Assembly: GCF_009730915.1 (NCBI RefSeq)
Contig: NC_052489.1
Coordinates: 3,747,622-3,811,621 of the forward strand
Source: Dioscorea cayenensis subsp. rotundata
Lineage: Eukaryota > Streptophyta > Magnoliopsida > Dioscoreales > Dioscoreaceae
Length of the DNA: 64,000 nt
Direction of reading: 5' to 3'
Made by a program: the position numbers and the translations under genes. The notes under the pieces were generated by a model. That model saw only the letters and a program-made list of their open reading frames with translations, searched no databases and had not been told where the DNA came from. The stretch's first letter is position 1; every line of letters starts with the position of its first letter. Below, one piece after another: positions 49,426 to 63,322 of the stretch.

Positions 49426-50214
49426 TCTGTTACATCGTCTTCAAGCCAGATTCTCCAGCGTAAGAATTTTGTTATGCCAGGCCAACCAATTGAAGAGGTT
49501 AATTTTTCTTAGGACACCGGTTTCGCCAAAAAAATCTAGATATCGGACATCTAGTTCCACTGTCAATTAAGAAATTATATAAGGACTTAACTGAGAACAA
49601 CCCAATTCATCGGACTTACCGCCATCCACACCCGATCTCGAAAGTGTCTCACCTCCTCATAACCCGCAAAGGGCATCTCATCAAACAGGTTAATGAGATC
49701 CTGCATCTTGCTATTAGGTTGCAGACAATCCCTGTACTTTCAGGCCACAAATATATTGGTGCCCTACCATTAAGCCAGCAATCGTTCCAGAAAAGTGTTT
49801 CCCTGCCATTATAAGGTTCTTTTAGAAAACAACTCCTGAGCGTCGGCAAGCATGAAAGAACCCCTTTTTAAAAAAAGGAGATCCTTCCGGTCTGAGAAGG
49901 GTGCAAATATCCAACGAGCCATTCCTGTAGTTATATTGAATCACCTTTGCACCTCCCCAAGAAGGATCCGTCGTGTACTTCCACCGCCATTTTCCCAATA
50001 ATGCCTGATTGAAGCTAGCAAGCTCCAAGATTCCCCACCCCTTGATCACGAGGTCGACAGAGATTCTTCCAGCTAACAAGTCGACATCCCGGTTGGTTAA
50101 TACCTGGTCCTGACCAAAGGAAGTCTCTTCTAATGAGATCAATGGATTTAATGACCCAGCAAAGTAGCCAGAAGATAGATATCCAATATGTTGGGATTGC
50201 CGAGAGAACAGAAT

Positions 50215-51189
50215 TCACAAACAAGGGTAAGACGTCTTCCTAATTAAGGAAAGATGATGCATTTTCCATGAAACAAGTCTCCTTCTGACCTTGAGAATAA
50301 TCCCCTCCCACTCTTGTCTACGAGGTCTCCTACCAGAAATTGGGATTCCCAGGTAATTGACTAGTAGAAGACCAACATTACATTGCAAGGTCCCTGCCGC
50401 TGCCTGATCAGGGATTTCGCCCAATCTACTTGAGTAAAGGCATGTTTTTGAGAAGTTTGTTTCTAGCCCCGACATACCTTCAAACAAATATAAAATCAGC
50501 TTAATTATCTTGAGGTCCTCAAGCCCGCCTGTGGTCAAGATCAAAAGATCATCTGTATAGTGCAAGTTGCATTTACTACTAAATTCCCCCAGAGGTACTC
50601 CAATAAGAATTTTAGAGTTGAGCGTGTGAGTGAACATCATGCTAAGGACATCTGTAACTAACACGAACAGAAGTGGGAACTGAGGATCCCCTTGTCTCAA
50701 ACCTCTTTGATACCGGATATATCCCTTAGGAGATCCATTAACCAGTATCGAAGCTTTCGAGGAGAAGAGGATACACTTAATCCACCCAACCCATCTACCC
50801 CCAAATCCCCTAGCAAGTAGAAGATCAAAGAGGAAATCCCAATCCACATGATCAAAGGCCTTAGCAAAGTCCACCTTTAAGATGTGTCTTGGGATTCTAT
50901 GCTTATGAAGACTAAAAATCAGCTCCTTAGCAGTAGCAATATTATCTAGAATGCATCATCCTTTCAAGAATGCCGATTGATCGGAGTCCACTAAAGAGTT
51001 CATGACTTTGCTCAGGCGAGAAGCCAAAATTTTGGACAGAATTTTAAGCGAGGAGTTGATTAGGTTGATGGGTCGAAAATCCCCTGGCGTCTCCGATGGC
51101 TCCACCTTTGGAATGAGAGCGATATTAGCCCAGTTTATGTGTTCTAAATTCGCTCTCCCAAAATAGAAGTCCTCACACAGTTTCAACAC
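50215..51189 (-). pseudogene. LINE reverse transcriptase, broken
   Basis: RT landmarks occur in order: IALIPKVEPSETPGDFRPIN and NSLVDSDQSAFLKG (51189-50956), then VDFAKAFDHVDWDFL (first catalytic Asp), GLRQGDP, and HYTDDLLIL (the catalytic box, YADD in most plant L1s) in 50874-50215. A TGA after FLKG (near 50955) stands where an Arg codon is usual (CGA to TGA), a typical methylated-CpG decay. Further frames downstream (50224-49649) carry the thumb and connection region in pieces. Confidence 0.82.
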
Positions 51190-52242
51190 ATCAAGTTTTA
51201 GAATCTCCCATAATTACCTAAAGAACTGTAAGGGAAAATCGTCAGGACCAGGCGCTTTATCCCTTCCCAAATCAAAAACAGCAGTCTTGTTTTCCTCGAG
51301 CGAAAAAGGTCTCTCCAGATAAGACAAGTCGACCACATTCTTATTCACAAGGAGCTTCCTGAAATCTATCTTGAATCTAGATTTCCGTTTTAGCCCAAAT
51401 TGTTGTTAAAACTGCTCAGTGAACACTTTCCCAATTTCCTTAGGGTCAGCTGTCGTTACACCATTGTGACTGATATTAGGAATGATTTCTTACGACTGTT
51501 AGCCACCGCATGGAAGAAGATGGTGCTATCATCACCCACTTTCAACCATTGAAGCCTAGATCGTTGCCTCTAGTATAGCTCTTCTTTCTTACAGATCTCA
51601 TTTAAGTTCAACCTAATATCCTTCTCCTGTTGAAATTCCACAGACGATAAGGGGTGAAGTAAAGCCAACTTCTTGAGTTTGATGGATCCAAACGAGAATT
51701 TCGCCCAGTGTTGCAGCCGCCCTCTAAGCCCTGCCACTTTTTGGGCCAAGATAAAAGCACCACAGCCGTTAGGAGAACATTCCTCCCACCAATTTTTGAC
51801 GAGGTTGTGGAAACCCTCCACCGTGGACCAAGCCAATTCGTACCTAAAAGTTCTCAATTTTGAGCAGTGGTTACCCACTTCCAGACCCCAGCCGTGACAA
51901 ACTATATTGAATCATCTTGGGGAAAAGGTTTGCACATTCACAATTGACAATGAATCTGTCGAGTTTCACCTAGGTTGGATTCAATTGCCCATTGATCTAG
52001 GAGAATCTTCTTCCCATCGCCGAGGTTCGTACAATTTAATTAAGATCATGTGAAAAAGAATTTGCCTCTCTAATATCATCCAGATTAGGAGGTTCACCGC
52101 TTTTATCCCCAATATCAAAGATAGCATTGAATTCCCCGCAAATTATCTATGGAACTCCCTGTGTTCCCACATAAGTCCGTAGCTCGTCCCAAAATGCCGG
52201 CTTCATTACCCTTGCATTAGGCCCATAAACAGTAGTACATCT

Positions 52243-52581
52243 CTAAACCAAGTTCTCCCTTTTGGAAATAAAGTCCACCGTCAAACTAAAATAGCCTTTC
52301 TTCACTAGCTTCCTAGTCAAGATCACACTATTCCAACCAATAACAATGCCACCAGCCGTGCCATGGGCTGGAACATAACAAAATTGATCTAGCTTGCTTT
52401 CTCCAATCACCCTCCAGGCTGCCTGGGAAATCTCTTCAAACTTGGACTCTTGGAGACAACATACATCAGCAAAATGTAGGTTTAAAGAGTCCTTCAGCAG
52501 AAACCGCTTAGTAGGTCTCCCTAACCCCCTAACATTCCAAGTATTACATTCACTGACACACCTAATTAGCCGATCCTCCAA
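52243..52581 (-). pseudogene. LINE apurinic-like endonuclease N-terminal part
   Basis: The open segment contains NTWNVRGLGRPTKR and DVCCLQESKF (the catalytic Glu region), followed by GTAGGIVIGWN. These are the first motifs of the L1 endonuclease. The domain continues with stops through about 51570. Confidence 0.78.
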
Positions 52582-53637
52582 ACGAGGACACCATCTCGCT
52601 CACGGGGGCAATACGAGAAAGTTCTAACTTACGAATATGGTTCAAGCAATCATTAGCAGATTCAGTAAATGAAATACCACAAGCATCACAATAATTGGCA
52701 AGTTGAACATTATTCAAATCAGTAATGAGATGAGGTTTGGAAGTCGTACCTTCCCCATTGTCGCTGCGTATCCCCTTCTTCTTAGTTGATTTTGGCGGTT
52801 CCGCAATGTACCCTGCCTGTTCATTGAAACGAGAGGAAGGTTTCTTCTGCCTCACACTTTGTCGGGTGCTTCTAGGTAGCTCAGCAGCATTTGAATCAAA
52901 TCCCCCATGCAAATCTGGCAACAATTCTCTTAAATTCTTTTCGAATTCTGAAATCGAATCATCCGACTCATATAAACTTTCTGGTGATTCACTGACTGCT
53001 AATAGAGAGTGTAAGTCTTCCGGCACAATAGATTTCATATTCGAAGAATCACCCACCACAGAGTGTTGGCCCACAGCGGGCTTCAGTGCCCACCCTCCTG
53101 CTAAAAATTCCCAAGTAAAACCCATCAGGGGAGCCATAGCTAGCATTGACTTTTCATCCTTGAAATTAATTTACTCCCACACTGCTAAATTGGAGCCCAA
53201 TTGATAATCATCCCCAACCTCATTACCCTTGAGTTTGGTATTCGACCCATCACTCAGCCCATTAACTGGCCCAGTCACTACTGGAGTTATGGAAGATCCA
53301 ACCCCATTATGAGTGCAGCCCAAATCTCGGCCTAAGTCACGGCCCACATCCTGGCCAAATTCCTCAGCCTTCAACTCAGAACCCGTAACACTAGCTACAA
53401 CAGCCCGTTCTTCCCCAGATAAGGCTCTGCCCAAGTCGCGGCCCACTTCACAGAGTAACAATGGATCCCTCAACATATTGCAAATTGGGCTAGACTGGCC
53501 CGATACCCCCTCAGACTCAACCAATATTATAGAATCCAATGTCTTAATTCCACCACTTTCTCCAACAAGCCTGCTCCTCACGTGATCACAAGAAACCTCG
53601 GACAATCTGACCATGCCACCTATCCTCGTACTGGTTT

Positions 53638-54672
53638 TCACTTGCCAATGCTCGACACATCGTCTTCTAGGTTCATGCAACGTCCGGATGTTAGGTTTTG
53701 CAGGTCACCGCCGCTCGGGAAACCGAGCTTGAGGGTGAACATCGAGTCTTGCCCACACAATGCTCGGACCATCAGTCGGTTCTCCCGACGCCCATAGGGG
53801 GGATGCACTGTCACCTTGTCACCGTGGGAGCTGGGCTCAACCACCATCCTTTCCGACAAAGCACCACCGGTAGTCACAGTCGCCATCTTCGGGTAGTCAG
53901 CAGTCACATGAACACAGTGAGAGCTGGGCTCAACCACTTTCTCCATGGATGTGCCAACACGAGCAGTAACACCCACTGACGAGTTACAACCATTATTATT
54001 GTCCGGATGGAAGCCAAGCTCCACCATTCCGATGTCATTCGTTCTCTCCGACAATGGCTGTTGCTTACCTTTTAGTGCATGCACATGTTGCTTACCTTTC
54101 TCCGAGCTAGGTATCTCATGAGTACATTTTCGCTCCGGTCGTCGTTCAACCTCTTCACTTGGTACATGCAGCACGTATCTGCAAATATCCCACCGGAAAA
54201 CCGGGAAATCCTCTCTTTCTCCAGCAATTAAAACTGTATATTTCCTTATCCCAAGCCTAAGCTCCACCTCAAATGGCAACGAGAATCCAGCTCGGCGGCG
54301 CACCAATGTGGAGATGGACCATTTGTGAGGGTTGAACGCTTGTGATAGTGCAACCAGATCTCCCACCGGCTTAACCATCTCCAAGATAAGGTTCCAACAC
54401 CATCCGTGGAGCGGAAGGTTCCATATAAGCATCCACTATCTCATTCCTGAAGCCCTACCATCAGCACCGATCTCCGCCGACCACGGGGAAAGCTTCAAAG
54501 TGCAAGGCCCATCTTTTGTGGCCACTTTGAAACTGTCAAGCTTGTACACCTCTTTGATCTCCTCCCGGCTCGCCAACGGGACCACAAACGTACATTCATT
54601 CAATGGGGTAATTGGGCCTGCAAGAGTCCTATTGATGATGGACCACAAACGTACATTCATCCACTTTGCCAC
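53638..54672 (-). pseudogene. LINE ORF1 (DUF4283-like) remnant
   Basis: Two frames, 54672-54436 and 54432-53638, carry the plant LINE ORF1 pattern (LKLSPWSAE, then WNLPLHGWCWNLILEMVKPV, GDLVALS and RYTV-like strand segments) split by a frameshift near 54434. The downstream frames 53680-53171 and 53146-52562 form the low-complexity linker, including a repeated GRDLGRDLG-type motif. Confidence 0.65.
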
Positions 54673-54840
54673 ACCCCTTGCCGAAAAAGCTACTCCAGGA
54701 GAAGATGAGCTGACCTCCTGTGCGAAGGACCTCTTACCTTCCTCAATGTGAACCCTGCTCTTACCTTTGTCTACTTTACCACCGCCGTCCCCGCCGGAGT
54801 TGTCCCAGAGGTCTCGGAGTAGACTTATCTCTTCAGCTTA

Positions 54841-56588
54841 GCAGATATAAAGTTTATTTTTTTATAGAAAAATCATCTAAAGACTCTCAAAAAATTTCGA
54901 AAAAAATTCTAGGTCTGTAAAATAGTTTGACGACTCAATATATCTTTTACTTTTTCAAATATATAGATAATTCGTACAACCTTTTGGGTCTAAGATTACT
55001 CATTTAACCTCATCTTTTTCCCCTCTTTCTTTTACCTTCCCATCAAGTTGTGGTCACTATTGCTAGGGTAAGCTTTAGAAACCTCAACAAGCTTTCCAAC
55101 TAGGAGCCCCCAAGGAAAGAGTGAGCTCATCCTTACTTTGGGAAGCTCCCCACTGTTGGGCAAGCCTAGTTGGGCCAATTCTAAAAGCTTGTTAGGGTAG
55201 CACCGTGATCACAGTACCCTTTGGGCAAGGTTACCCCATGTCACGCACCAAACTTAGTTCGCAGGACTTGGTGCACAGACAAACGCCCGCACAACCATAG
55301 TACATATATAGCACAATAGTTATGCAAGACCTCAAAATCTATCTCAAAACAGAAATGTAAATTCCAAAAGTCAAAATCAGAAATTTACAAAAATTTTCTA
55401 AGTACAACTCATATTTTACAAAAGAGAAAAAATTATAGCTTAACCTACACCACAGACAGGCTTGCTGCTTGTTCACTCTCGGTGAGCTATTGTACTCCTG
55501 CTCTGAAGAAAATTTAACAATCAGATTATGAGCTCGACATCCCACTAAGCACCCACTAAAAATATCGGGATCACATAAAACTCAATAATTTCAAAAAACA
55601 TACTTAAATGTGACATTGCACAATAAATATCATAATAAAACCTAGAATTTGGAATATTTCAACAAATATAACTTTTCAAATGAACGAGTATATATGTCCC
55701 CCAAATAACTAATGCCAACAAAAAAATAATAAGAATTCATATATTTAAATTTGGTGACCCGAGCAAGAATCTCAGAGCTCATTTGTTTACCCTCGGTGAC
55801 TCGAGCAAGAATTTCAAAGGCCGTTATTCTCTACCGATGAAATGGTACGAAACTATAGTTTCTAAGTCAGAAGTATATGTCGACACGGGTGACAAGGTTA
55901 GTGCAAAGTTAATTCAGGGACTATGAGTTTTTATACCAAAAATATGTCAGGTCCAAAATTATTGTCAACGCAATAATACTGAATTTCAGTGATCCGGTTT
56001 TTTAATGAAAATAATTCCAATTATACCAAAATAAGTTAATTCTAATATGTCACAACATTAATTAAAACATAAGTAATCAATAACTGGATACATAATTAAT
56101 ATTATAAATAATAGTTTCTGAAAACAATTCAATACTCAAACAACACGTTTTTTTTTATAAATTAACAAGTAAAAATGAAAGAAGTAAATAAATAACCAAA
56201 TGAACAGTTCTTCAGAAGTTAACATATATATAATCCGTAATATACTAAAATGCCAGAAATCAAATAAATAAACATCAACATAATTTGAAAGTAATTATCA
56301 ATAGGCACAAAAGTCAAAACATAAAATATTTAAATAGTAAATCATGAAGGGTTTTAACACCCAAATCCAAAATAAATAAATAAATAATTATGTAAATCAT
56401 TGTTGGTAACTAGAAATTTTATAAATATATAATTTATATGTAGGTACTTACCTGGAGAAATCTCTGAGCTTTAGAATCCACTCCGACACTAAAATCAGAA
56501 TTTGAACATAAAAACCCTAAAACATGAACATTATGGATTGACTTAGATTCAAAAGCTTAAGTACAAACAATGACCATTGGTTAACAAA
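54841..56588. repeat. Non-coding repeat-derived DNA with an LTR-like start
   Basis: A sequence starting TGTCACGCACCAAACTTAGT at about 55238 has the TGTCACG start seen in many plant Ty3/gypsy LTRs. A 38-bp tandem pair (GTGACCCGAGCAAGAAT near 55756, GTGACTCGAGCAAGAAT near 55796) follows. No gag or pol domain, primer site or second LTR was found. The element identity is inferred from style only. Confidence 0.35.
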
Positions 56589-58138
56589 CACCTCCGTTTG
56601 ATACGTAAAATTTTGAGGTACAATACAACACAACTTCTCTTGTCCTTCGTTTGATTTGTAAAAAGGTTGGGAGTATAGCACAAGGCAAAGTTAGAGTATA
56701 GCACAAGTAGGTAAAATTTTTGTACCACCAAAACCTAGGTACAAAAAATTTATTGCGGTACAGTACAACTAAAAGACTAGACTACCCGTAATAAACATTA
56801 AAAATTACAATCATGTATTCCACATCCCACGACACTCAAGTCCCCGATTCTTGCTCCTCCTTCTCTTCCTCCGCCGATATCCTTTCCCATCTTCATAGTC
56901 TGACCTCCCACTCCCTCTCTCTTTACTCCTTTTTTCTCCTATTTTCCTTTGTTCTTATTTTTTTCTCCCTCATTTCTCTAAAATTTTAGAACCTCTTTAA
57001 AATTTTAGGGTTTCTAGGGACTTTCCTAGAAGAGAGATTGATTAAGAATTCACGTTGAAAAGATACACGTTGTTGAGATTATAGGTTTAATTATATTTAT
57101 GATTGATTTATAATTATTTTGCCATATTTTATAGTTTCTTGATGGCATTTGTGTTTCCATTTGAATTTGAAATAATATATAATCTTTTTAATACAATAGG
57201 GATGTATTTTTATCTAAATTCATATTTGATTTCTATACAATATAAATAAAAATGAGTATTATCTTGATCGATATTTTAAAATTAAAATTCAAATCATAAA
57301 AATTAACATAATTTGTTTTTATATTTCTATCCAAAAATAAAATTTTTTAATTGTATTATATATTTTTTTTCATGTTGATGTACATAATATAAAATAATTA
57401 TATTTTTAGTAAAAATATTTATGAAATTTTTTTGTTTGGTTCCATGATATCTTACAAATTAATTTTTATATTTAAGCCTATTGGTTGGCAACTCGAAAAT
57501 TTATATAATATTAAAATTTTATAATTTTAGAAAATCATATTTACAATTTTATTATTTAATCTCTTAACATTTTGTAAATTTGTTTATATAGTAAAAACAA
57601 TGTGAAAATTAATTGTTGGGAACCTTATTTTCTTTAAATTAGTGTATATAATATAAAAATATAATTATGATTTAGTAAGATTATTAATTATATATTAGGC
57701 TATATGGATTATAGATTGGAGTATATTTAATAAGATTATAGAGTAACAAATTTTATTGTTTAGTGGATTGAGATATTAACCCTATATTTTTTAGCAATAA
57801 AATATTTTTTCTATATTATAAAAATTTTAAAAATACAATTATGATTTAATAAGTTGATTAATTGTATAAAATTTAATTAGGTTAATATTGAAATTGAGAA
57901 AAAACTTTAAAATTTACATGTGAAATTGTTTATTGTGAAAGAAACATAAGACGGTATAAAGGGTATCAGAAGTAATTTTACAATAATTTGTTAGAAATCC
58001 AACAAAGAATTGTGTAAAAATTTTTGTGATGTCCATAAGATATCAAACAGGTACAATACAAGTATTGTGCTGTACGACAACTACTTATTTTGTTCTATAC
58101 AGCTTGTGTTGTCCTTAGTTACGCATCAAACGCACCCC
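56589..58138. mobile_element. 1.55-kb inverted-repeat DNA transposon, non-autonomous
   Basis: The left terminus CACCTCCGTTTGATACGTAA and the right terminus, read on the other strand, GGGGTGCGTTTGATGCGTAA share CGTTTGATRCGTAA. Subterminal blocks also match in inverted order (ACAATACAACACAACTT against CAACACAAGCTG, plus extra CGTTTGAT copies). The interior is AT-rich except for a pyrimidine-rich, GC-richer insert at about 56815-57020 that resembles a gene leader. GGGGTGCGTTTG-type ends recall Harbinger/Tourist or MULE-like elements. An AAA triplet flanks both sides, but this is weak evidence in AT-rich DNA. Confidence 0.6.
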
Positions 58139-61100
58139 AAAGACTTTGAGACACAAAATATGATAAACATACATAGGGATACATAGTGAATCAAAATCCC
58201 AAAGCACAATACTTAAGATATTCCTTAAATAAATAAATAAATAAATAAATATATATATATAGATATTGATAAGTGGACGGGAAGAACCTGAAACCAATTC
58301 CATTCAATCTATCAAACATATATATATATATATATATATATATGATACACAGCTGTAAAACTGAACACCTTTTGCATTAAAAGCAATCCCACGATTATCA
58401 TTAACTCAACAGAACTCTAATGGCTATTTAAACTAAATTTCCAAAAAGAATAAACCAATCTTTTTCAATTTCTTCAAAGTCGACAGATAAAAAAAAAGTA
58501 GACCTACACAACCGAGCTTATAAAAATTTCATACAAGTCTATGCAGTGCTTCCTGACACCACATTAACTCAATCCTTATACATTAGATCAAGGTTCTGCA
58601 ATAAACAAAAGAATTACAATGGAACCTAATCATAAAAAAACAACAAAATTAAACTTAATCTCTATACAGAAACAATAAACTAACCCATCAATCAAAACAT
58701 CCGGCATTAGCATATAACAATTTAGAAACAACAATGAATATTCTACAACTAGATCTGAGGAAGAGAGTACTCACCTTAACAATAAAAGTGAAATAAACTA
58801 TTGTTAGTGAGATCCTTTCCTTTTCTTTATCGCCGGCACGACACATAATTAAGGAGAGATGCTAGATCTAACTTTTCTTAAACAACAAGACTAAAACAGA
58901 AAAAGGCGAAAAGATGGAGAGGGTTTAAAAAAAAAAGGTAATTGAAACATAAAATATAAAATTTTTAAAAAAATTAAACGTAACCGCCAAATTTAGCATC
59001 AGAATTTGAAAAGAATATAGTGGGGCCCACAACCCAAGTGCTTAGCGAGCTCATCCTAGTGTTGTAATGTTCCGAAGGATGCTCCAACCCCTAGCTTGCA
59101 GAGCCTTATGGACTTCGCCAACCCATAAGCTCACCATGCTGGAAGCTAGCTCAGCTCAGCCTATCAACTTCCCCAGAGTTGAACTCTACCCAACCCCTAG
59201 CTTACAAAGCTTAGTGGAGCTTGTCCTAGCCTAAGTAAGCCATCATGAGCTTCTCAGTGAGCCCACTACTTTACCGAGCTAGACCATTACTTGTGACTTG
59301 ACCGTCCAATAAGAGGGGAGTAAAGAAGAAAAGATAAACTAAAGGAAAATTAGTAATTTTAAAATTATAATTAAGTGTAAAAAATTAATGGATTTAAAAA
59401 GTTAGATACTATAAAACATGACTTTTGAGTTAGATTCCAAAGTGGAAGACTCACAAGGAAAAGATTCACATTTAATTTGGAGATCCACACCACTCATGCA
59501 GGAGGAGGGATACCCACACCACTTAACTCTCCAGTCGCCGTAAGGCTAACAAAATTCTGGAGCACAACAGAATTGGATCTGATTTACAAGTTCAACAAAA
59601 AAATAATAATAAGAACACTACATAGAGATAGCACAGAGGAAGAAACATAAACAAAGCCCTTCAGTGAAGTTCAAGAAATAAGCTGGACACCAATACAACA
59701 GAGTTTTCAATGAAAGAAGACAACATACAAGCCATGCAATTAGTACACAAGGAAAGACGAAAATACTAGTGGATCCACACTCCTAATACAATGAGTTCAT
59801 GCTCAACAAATAAACATATAAAGGATTAAAACCAAGGGAAGACAAATAGGGATATGCCCAACACTCCGCCTCGCCACAACGACCCTACAAACAAGAGCCT
59901 GGAATGAAGGGAGAGGGTGAGTAACGTAAGTCACTCTGTGAGTAGGTTAGCTCAATTCGAAAAGAATATAAAAGCAAATAGATAATTTTTCAATAACCAA
60001 ACCATTGCAATAACCATATAACCTCGGAACATGTTTAACATTTATAACACTATATAAAGCGAGAAAGTAAACACCAGTGCTCAAAATCCCAAAATATGTG
60101 TTCACATAAATATAATTAAAGTCTCAAAACTTTTCATCCGGTATATAGCAAATACAAGTACACAGTACTCATAATGAACATAAAACTCTAATTGATCGAA
60201 ATAAAGTTTCCAACTTGTAAATACTAAAGTTGACATAATACGAGATTCAACTCATCAAGAAATAAAACTCATTATCAATTATACTTTTCGAAAGAATATA
60301 CAAAAGGTCACATCTCGGAGAAGTCATTTTCATGAAAACAAAATTTTTATAAAATATGAAAAATCTTGAAGAATGAACAATGGCCTAAAAACACTCTCCG
60401 ACTTAGCCGCCATCGAGACTAATTAAGTTGAGAGCCGTCAAAATATTCATAACTTTGACGTTAGAACACTAGTTACGTATGGTGACTGTGGCCTCTCGGT
60501 GTATCATTCAAATCATGGTTTTATGCGCGCCACCTGATGAGAGCAAGGAAATGGGTCCTCCACGCCACCTCTAAAGTCTAGATCATGGGAACCCCGTACT
60601 ACAGCAAGCGGGTTACAACCCCTCATTGTCAACATCAATCAATGCATAAATCTCATCAAAGGATCCATAACCAGGATAGTAAATAAGTACAGGGGATGAA
60701 ATCCGTATCCACAATTTTCACAAGTCATTTCACATAGTCCTTGTCTTGGACAATAATCATATATCGGAAATAAGAATAATTTCCACGAAAACCAGTGTCA
60801 CAAGTATAACATGTTTATAAGTTTTAACTTCATTTCAAACCCGATATACCATTGTAACCATAAGACATTTTTATCAAACAAAAAGAATTTTATTCACAAA
60901 ACGGAAAGCATAGAAAATCTTTATAAAGTGATTAAATCATCAGTGTAATACGATAAGCTCAAGGAATACTTTTAAATCATAACCAAAGCTTCACAAATAA
61001 TTTCAATTCAAAACATATGAATCATCATAAATACATTCACTCCAACATCAAGAGTTTCATATAAATCAAGAGTGTAGACATTCATTTCCAAACCGATCAA

Positions 61101-61382
61101 TAACCATGAGATTTTTCATCAAACATCAAGAATATCACAATACAAATCAATAGCAAGGAAAATACCTTCTGACTCAATCAATGTATTAATTCAATACGAT
61201 AAAAACTATGCAACACTTTCAAATGGAGTGATTGAAATCTTTATGAAATATTCTAGTAGAATTATGCAAATCACAAATTCTCACTCACAACTTAGGCGAT
61301 TTAAACCCCCAAGGGAGCTACTCCTCTGCCGGCTCCTCGCCGTGCGATGCGCTCTCACCACCTAACCAACCAACCACAATCA

Positions 61383-61423
<41 letters not shown>

Positions 61424-63180
61424 GAATAAACAAACAAACACAAGAAAAAAAAACACTAGGTTTAACCAAGAAGGCAACTCTGACCTAGGCTTGGCTCATA
61501 ACTAAATTTCAGGGTTACCAATGGATTTATAAGGTTTTGGGCTTCATTCTAAGCCAAAGAATTCAAAGAATAAATCAAGTCTTACTGATGCTACAGTAGT
61601 CGAGCTACAGTGACCACGAACCCTAGGAAGCAATGGTTCATGGATACACTCAAACAAGGAAGAGAATTCAATGCAAACCAATCAAACAAATTCTCAAAGC
61701 AATCACCAACGAGAGGAACCAAGATTAAGCTAACAAACTAACTCCTAGCTCATCCAACCATCATCACAAAAAGAGGGAAGGAAAAGGAGAGGCTCACCTC
61801 AAGAATTCAAGGTTTAAGATGGATGGATCTTGGGCTCCAAGAATTAGCATGAGAAGCAGTTAGAAAATCACTCATTTTGTTGAAAAAAGGAAAGTCAAAG
61901 AGCAAGCCCATACTACCTCTCTCTCAAGATGTACCAAAGATCCTCATTGTAGGAAGCCATGCTAATAACTTGGGCTATCAGTGTGGTGGATGGATCCTTG
62001 ATTATATGTATTTTAGTCCTTCACTTCTTACTCTCTCTCTCTCTTCTCTCCCGTCTTGTCTGAACGTCGGACTCGCATGGTCAGAGCCAAAGGGAGAGGA
62101 AGATGATGGCATGCCATGTGGAGAGGGCTAAAGGTGCTGGTGTCCAGCATGGCGCCAAAAGGGCTGAGAAAGGGGGGCTTCTCTTGATGCCTGAGGCTTG
62201 AGGGAGATTCTCTCTTGGGCAAGCTTGGTCTTTCTTGTGCCAAAGGGGGGCTAAGCCCCTCTCGCCCCCCCGGTTCCACCATTGGCTCTTGTTTAAAAAA
62301 AATCAACATCTTCAATTGTCTTGTTTGGGACAAACAAAAATATTTACCCTTTACCCCTAGACAACTTGGGCAAACAAGACTGTAATGGTTTGGCCACTGC
62401 AACATGCATGTGTTGCCAAGCCGTGGTGGAGATAATCTACCATTTGTCCCTATCATGCCTCACCGTTGAATGTATTTAGCACCATTTTGGCCAAAATTCT
62501 TGGCCTTATTAGATACTTATCTTCAATTACTGAGGTATAATCATCCTGGGAGTTCCATTGTAGTTGAATTTTATTGAAAGAACATTTAAGACCTCCATAC
62601 TAAAGTTATCCGGTTAGAAAGGAATAATCATATTTTCAATCAGCTTTTTTTTTCTCCTACCGCAATCCTAATAAAAATTGACCATGTGTTTCTCTCTTCA
62701 TATTTAATAGCCTAGGACATTAAGAAACTAAGAAACTTAAACTAGATGATATTGCAATGACAATCAAACATAGCTTTGATTTTTCATGCACTTCCACTAA
62801 AATTGAAAGTATCGGTTGGGTAAAAGCGCACTAATGGATTGTTATTGCCTCTATGCACATGTCCTTGACTGGATATGCATTTGTTAGCATAGTTTTGATA
62901 GTTTAAAGCTTTTTATACAGCTTTATCATCAACCATTTATTATATAATTTATATGTTTTCTTGATTTATATAAAGTCTATTTTTTTTAAAAAAGAATATT
63001 TTTATTATAATGAAGACAAATAGCGAGCATAATTGAAGATAATCTCTCAAATTGATAAATAATTTGAAATTTTACGACAATATACCAGTATTTTATCCAT
63101 GTTTTACAACGTTATATAAGCAAAATTTTTCTAAAAAAAAAAATAAAAAAAATAAAGTAAAAGCAATCAAAATAGAAAAT
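58139..63180. other. Non-coding repeat-derived intergenic DNA
   Basis: No gene is supported over about 5 kb. A GC-richer patch at 59030-59290 repeats AACCCCTAGCTTGCAGAGC-like units (59091 and 59195). 59850-61860 has the look of a decayed LTR region (GAGTAACGTAAGTCACTCTG near 59919). 61870-62460 is open on both strands, but its translations match no family. Microsatellites include (AAAT)n near 58225-58248 and (TA)n at 58318-58341. Confidence 0.4.
61385..61422. repeat. (AC)n microsatellite
   Basis: About 19 AC dinucleotide copies, followed by an A-rich (AAAC)n stretch. Confidence 0.95.
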
Positions 63181-63213
63181 AAAAAAAGGGTATTTTAGTC
63201 ATTTAGAAAAGAG

Positions 63214-63322
63214 CAATAAAAGGACTCTAGCAGCCCTTCTTCTTCTCCTTAAACCATCCATTTTGCAACCACGAATCAATCGCGCTTGGTTCTCTTGTTT
63301 TTGCTCCGGAGGTAAACCCTAA
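63214..63322 (+). promoter_or_regulatory. Promoter, pyrimidine-rich leader and telo-box of a gene running off the right edge
   Basis: AATAAAAGG near 63214 could serve as a TATA-like element. Shortly after comes a pyrimidine tract (CCCTTCTTCTTCTCC, 63235-63250), then a short untranslated exon ending GCTCCGGAG with a good donor (GGAG|GTAAAC) at 63311/63312. The telo-box AAACCCTAA occupies 63314-63322, just inside the intron. A pyrimidine-rich start plus a telo-box near it is typical of plant ribosomal-protein and other translation or growth genes. The gene body lies beyond 64000. Confidence 0.55.

Larger units (their letters stand above)
48850..54840 (-). mobile_element. Decayed L1-type LINE (non-LTR retrotransposon)
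   Basis: On the minus strand the element reads 5' to 3': ORF1 with a DUF4283-type region, a linker, apurinic endonuclease, reverse transcriptase, then a zf-RVT-type Cys/His segment. A poly(T) on the plus strand near 48850 (poly(A) tail) marks the 3' end. The ~6-kb length is near full size for a plant L1. Coding is broken by many stops and frameshifts. Exact 5' end and target duplication were not found. Confidence 0.85.

Noticed and set aside
61877..62456. Protein-coding gene on either strand at 61.9-62.5 kb
   Set aside because: The frames are Ser/Pro-rich with no domain, splice partner or promoter, and lie in repeat-derived DNA.
54841..63180. An intact LTR retrotransposon
   Set aside because: The LTR-style TGTCACGC start has no matching second LTR, primer-binding site, polypurine tract or gag/pol coding sequence in the window.
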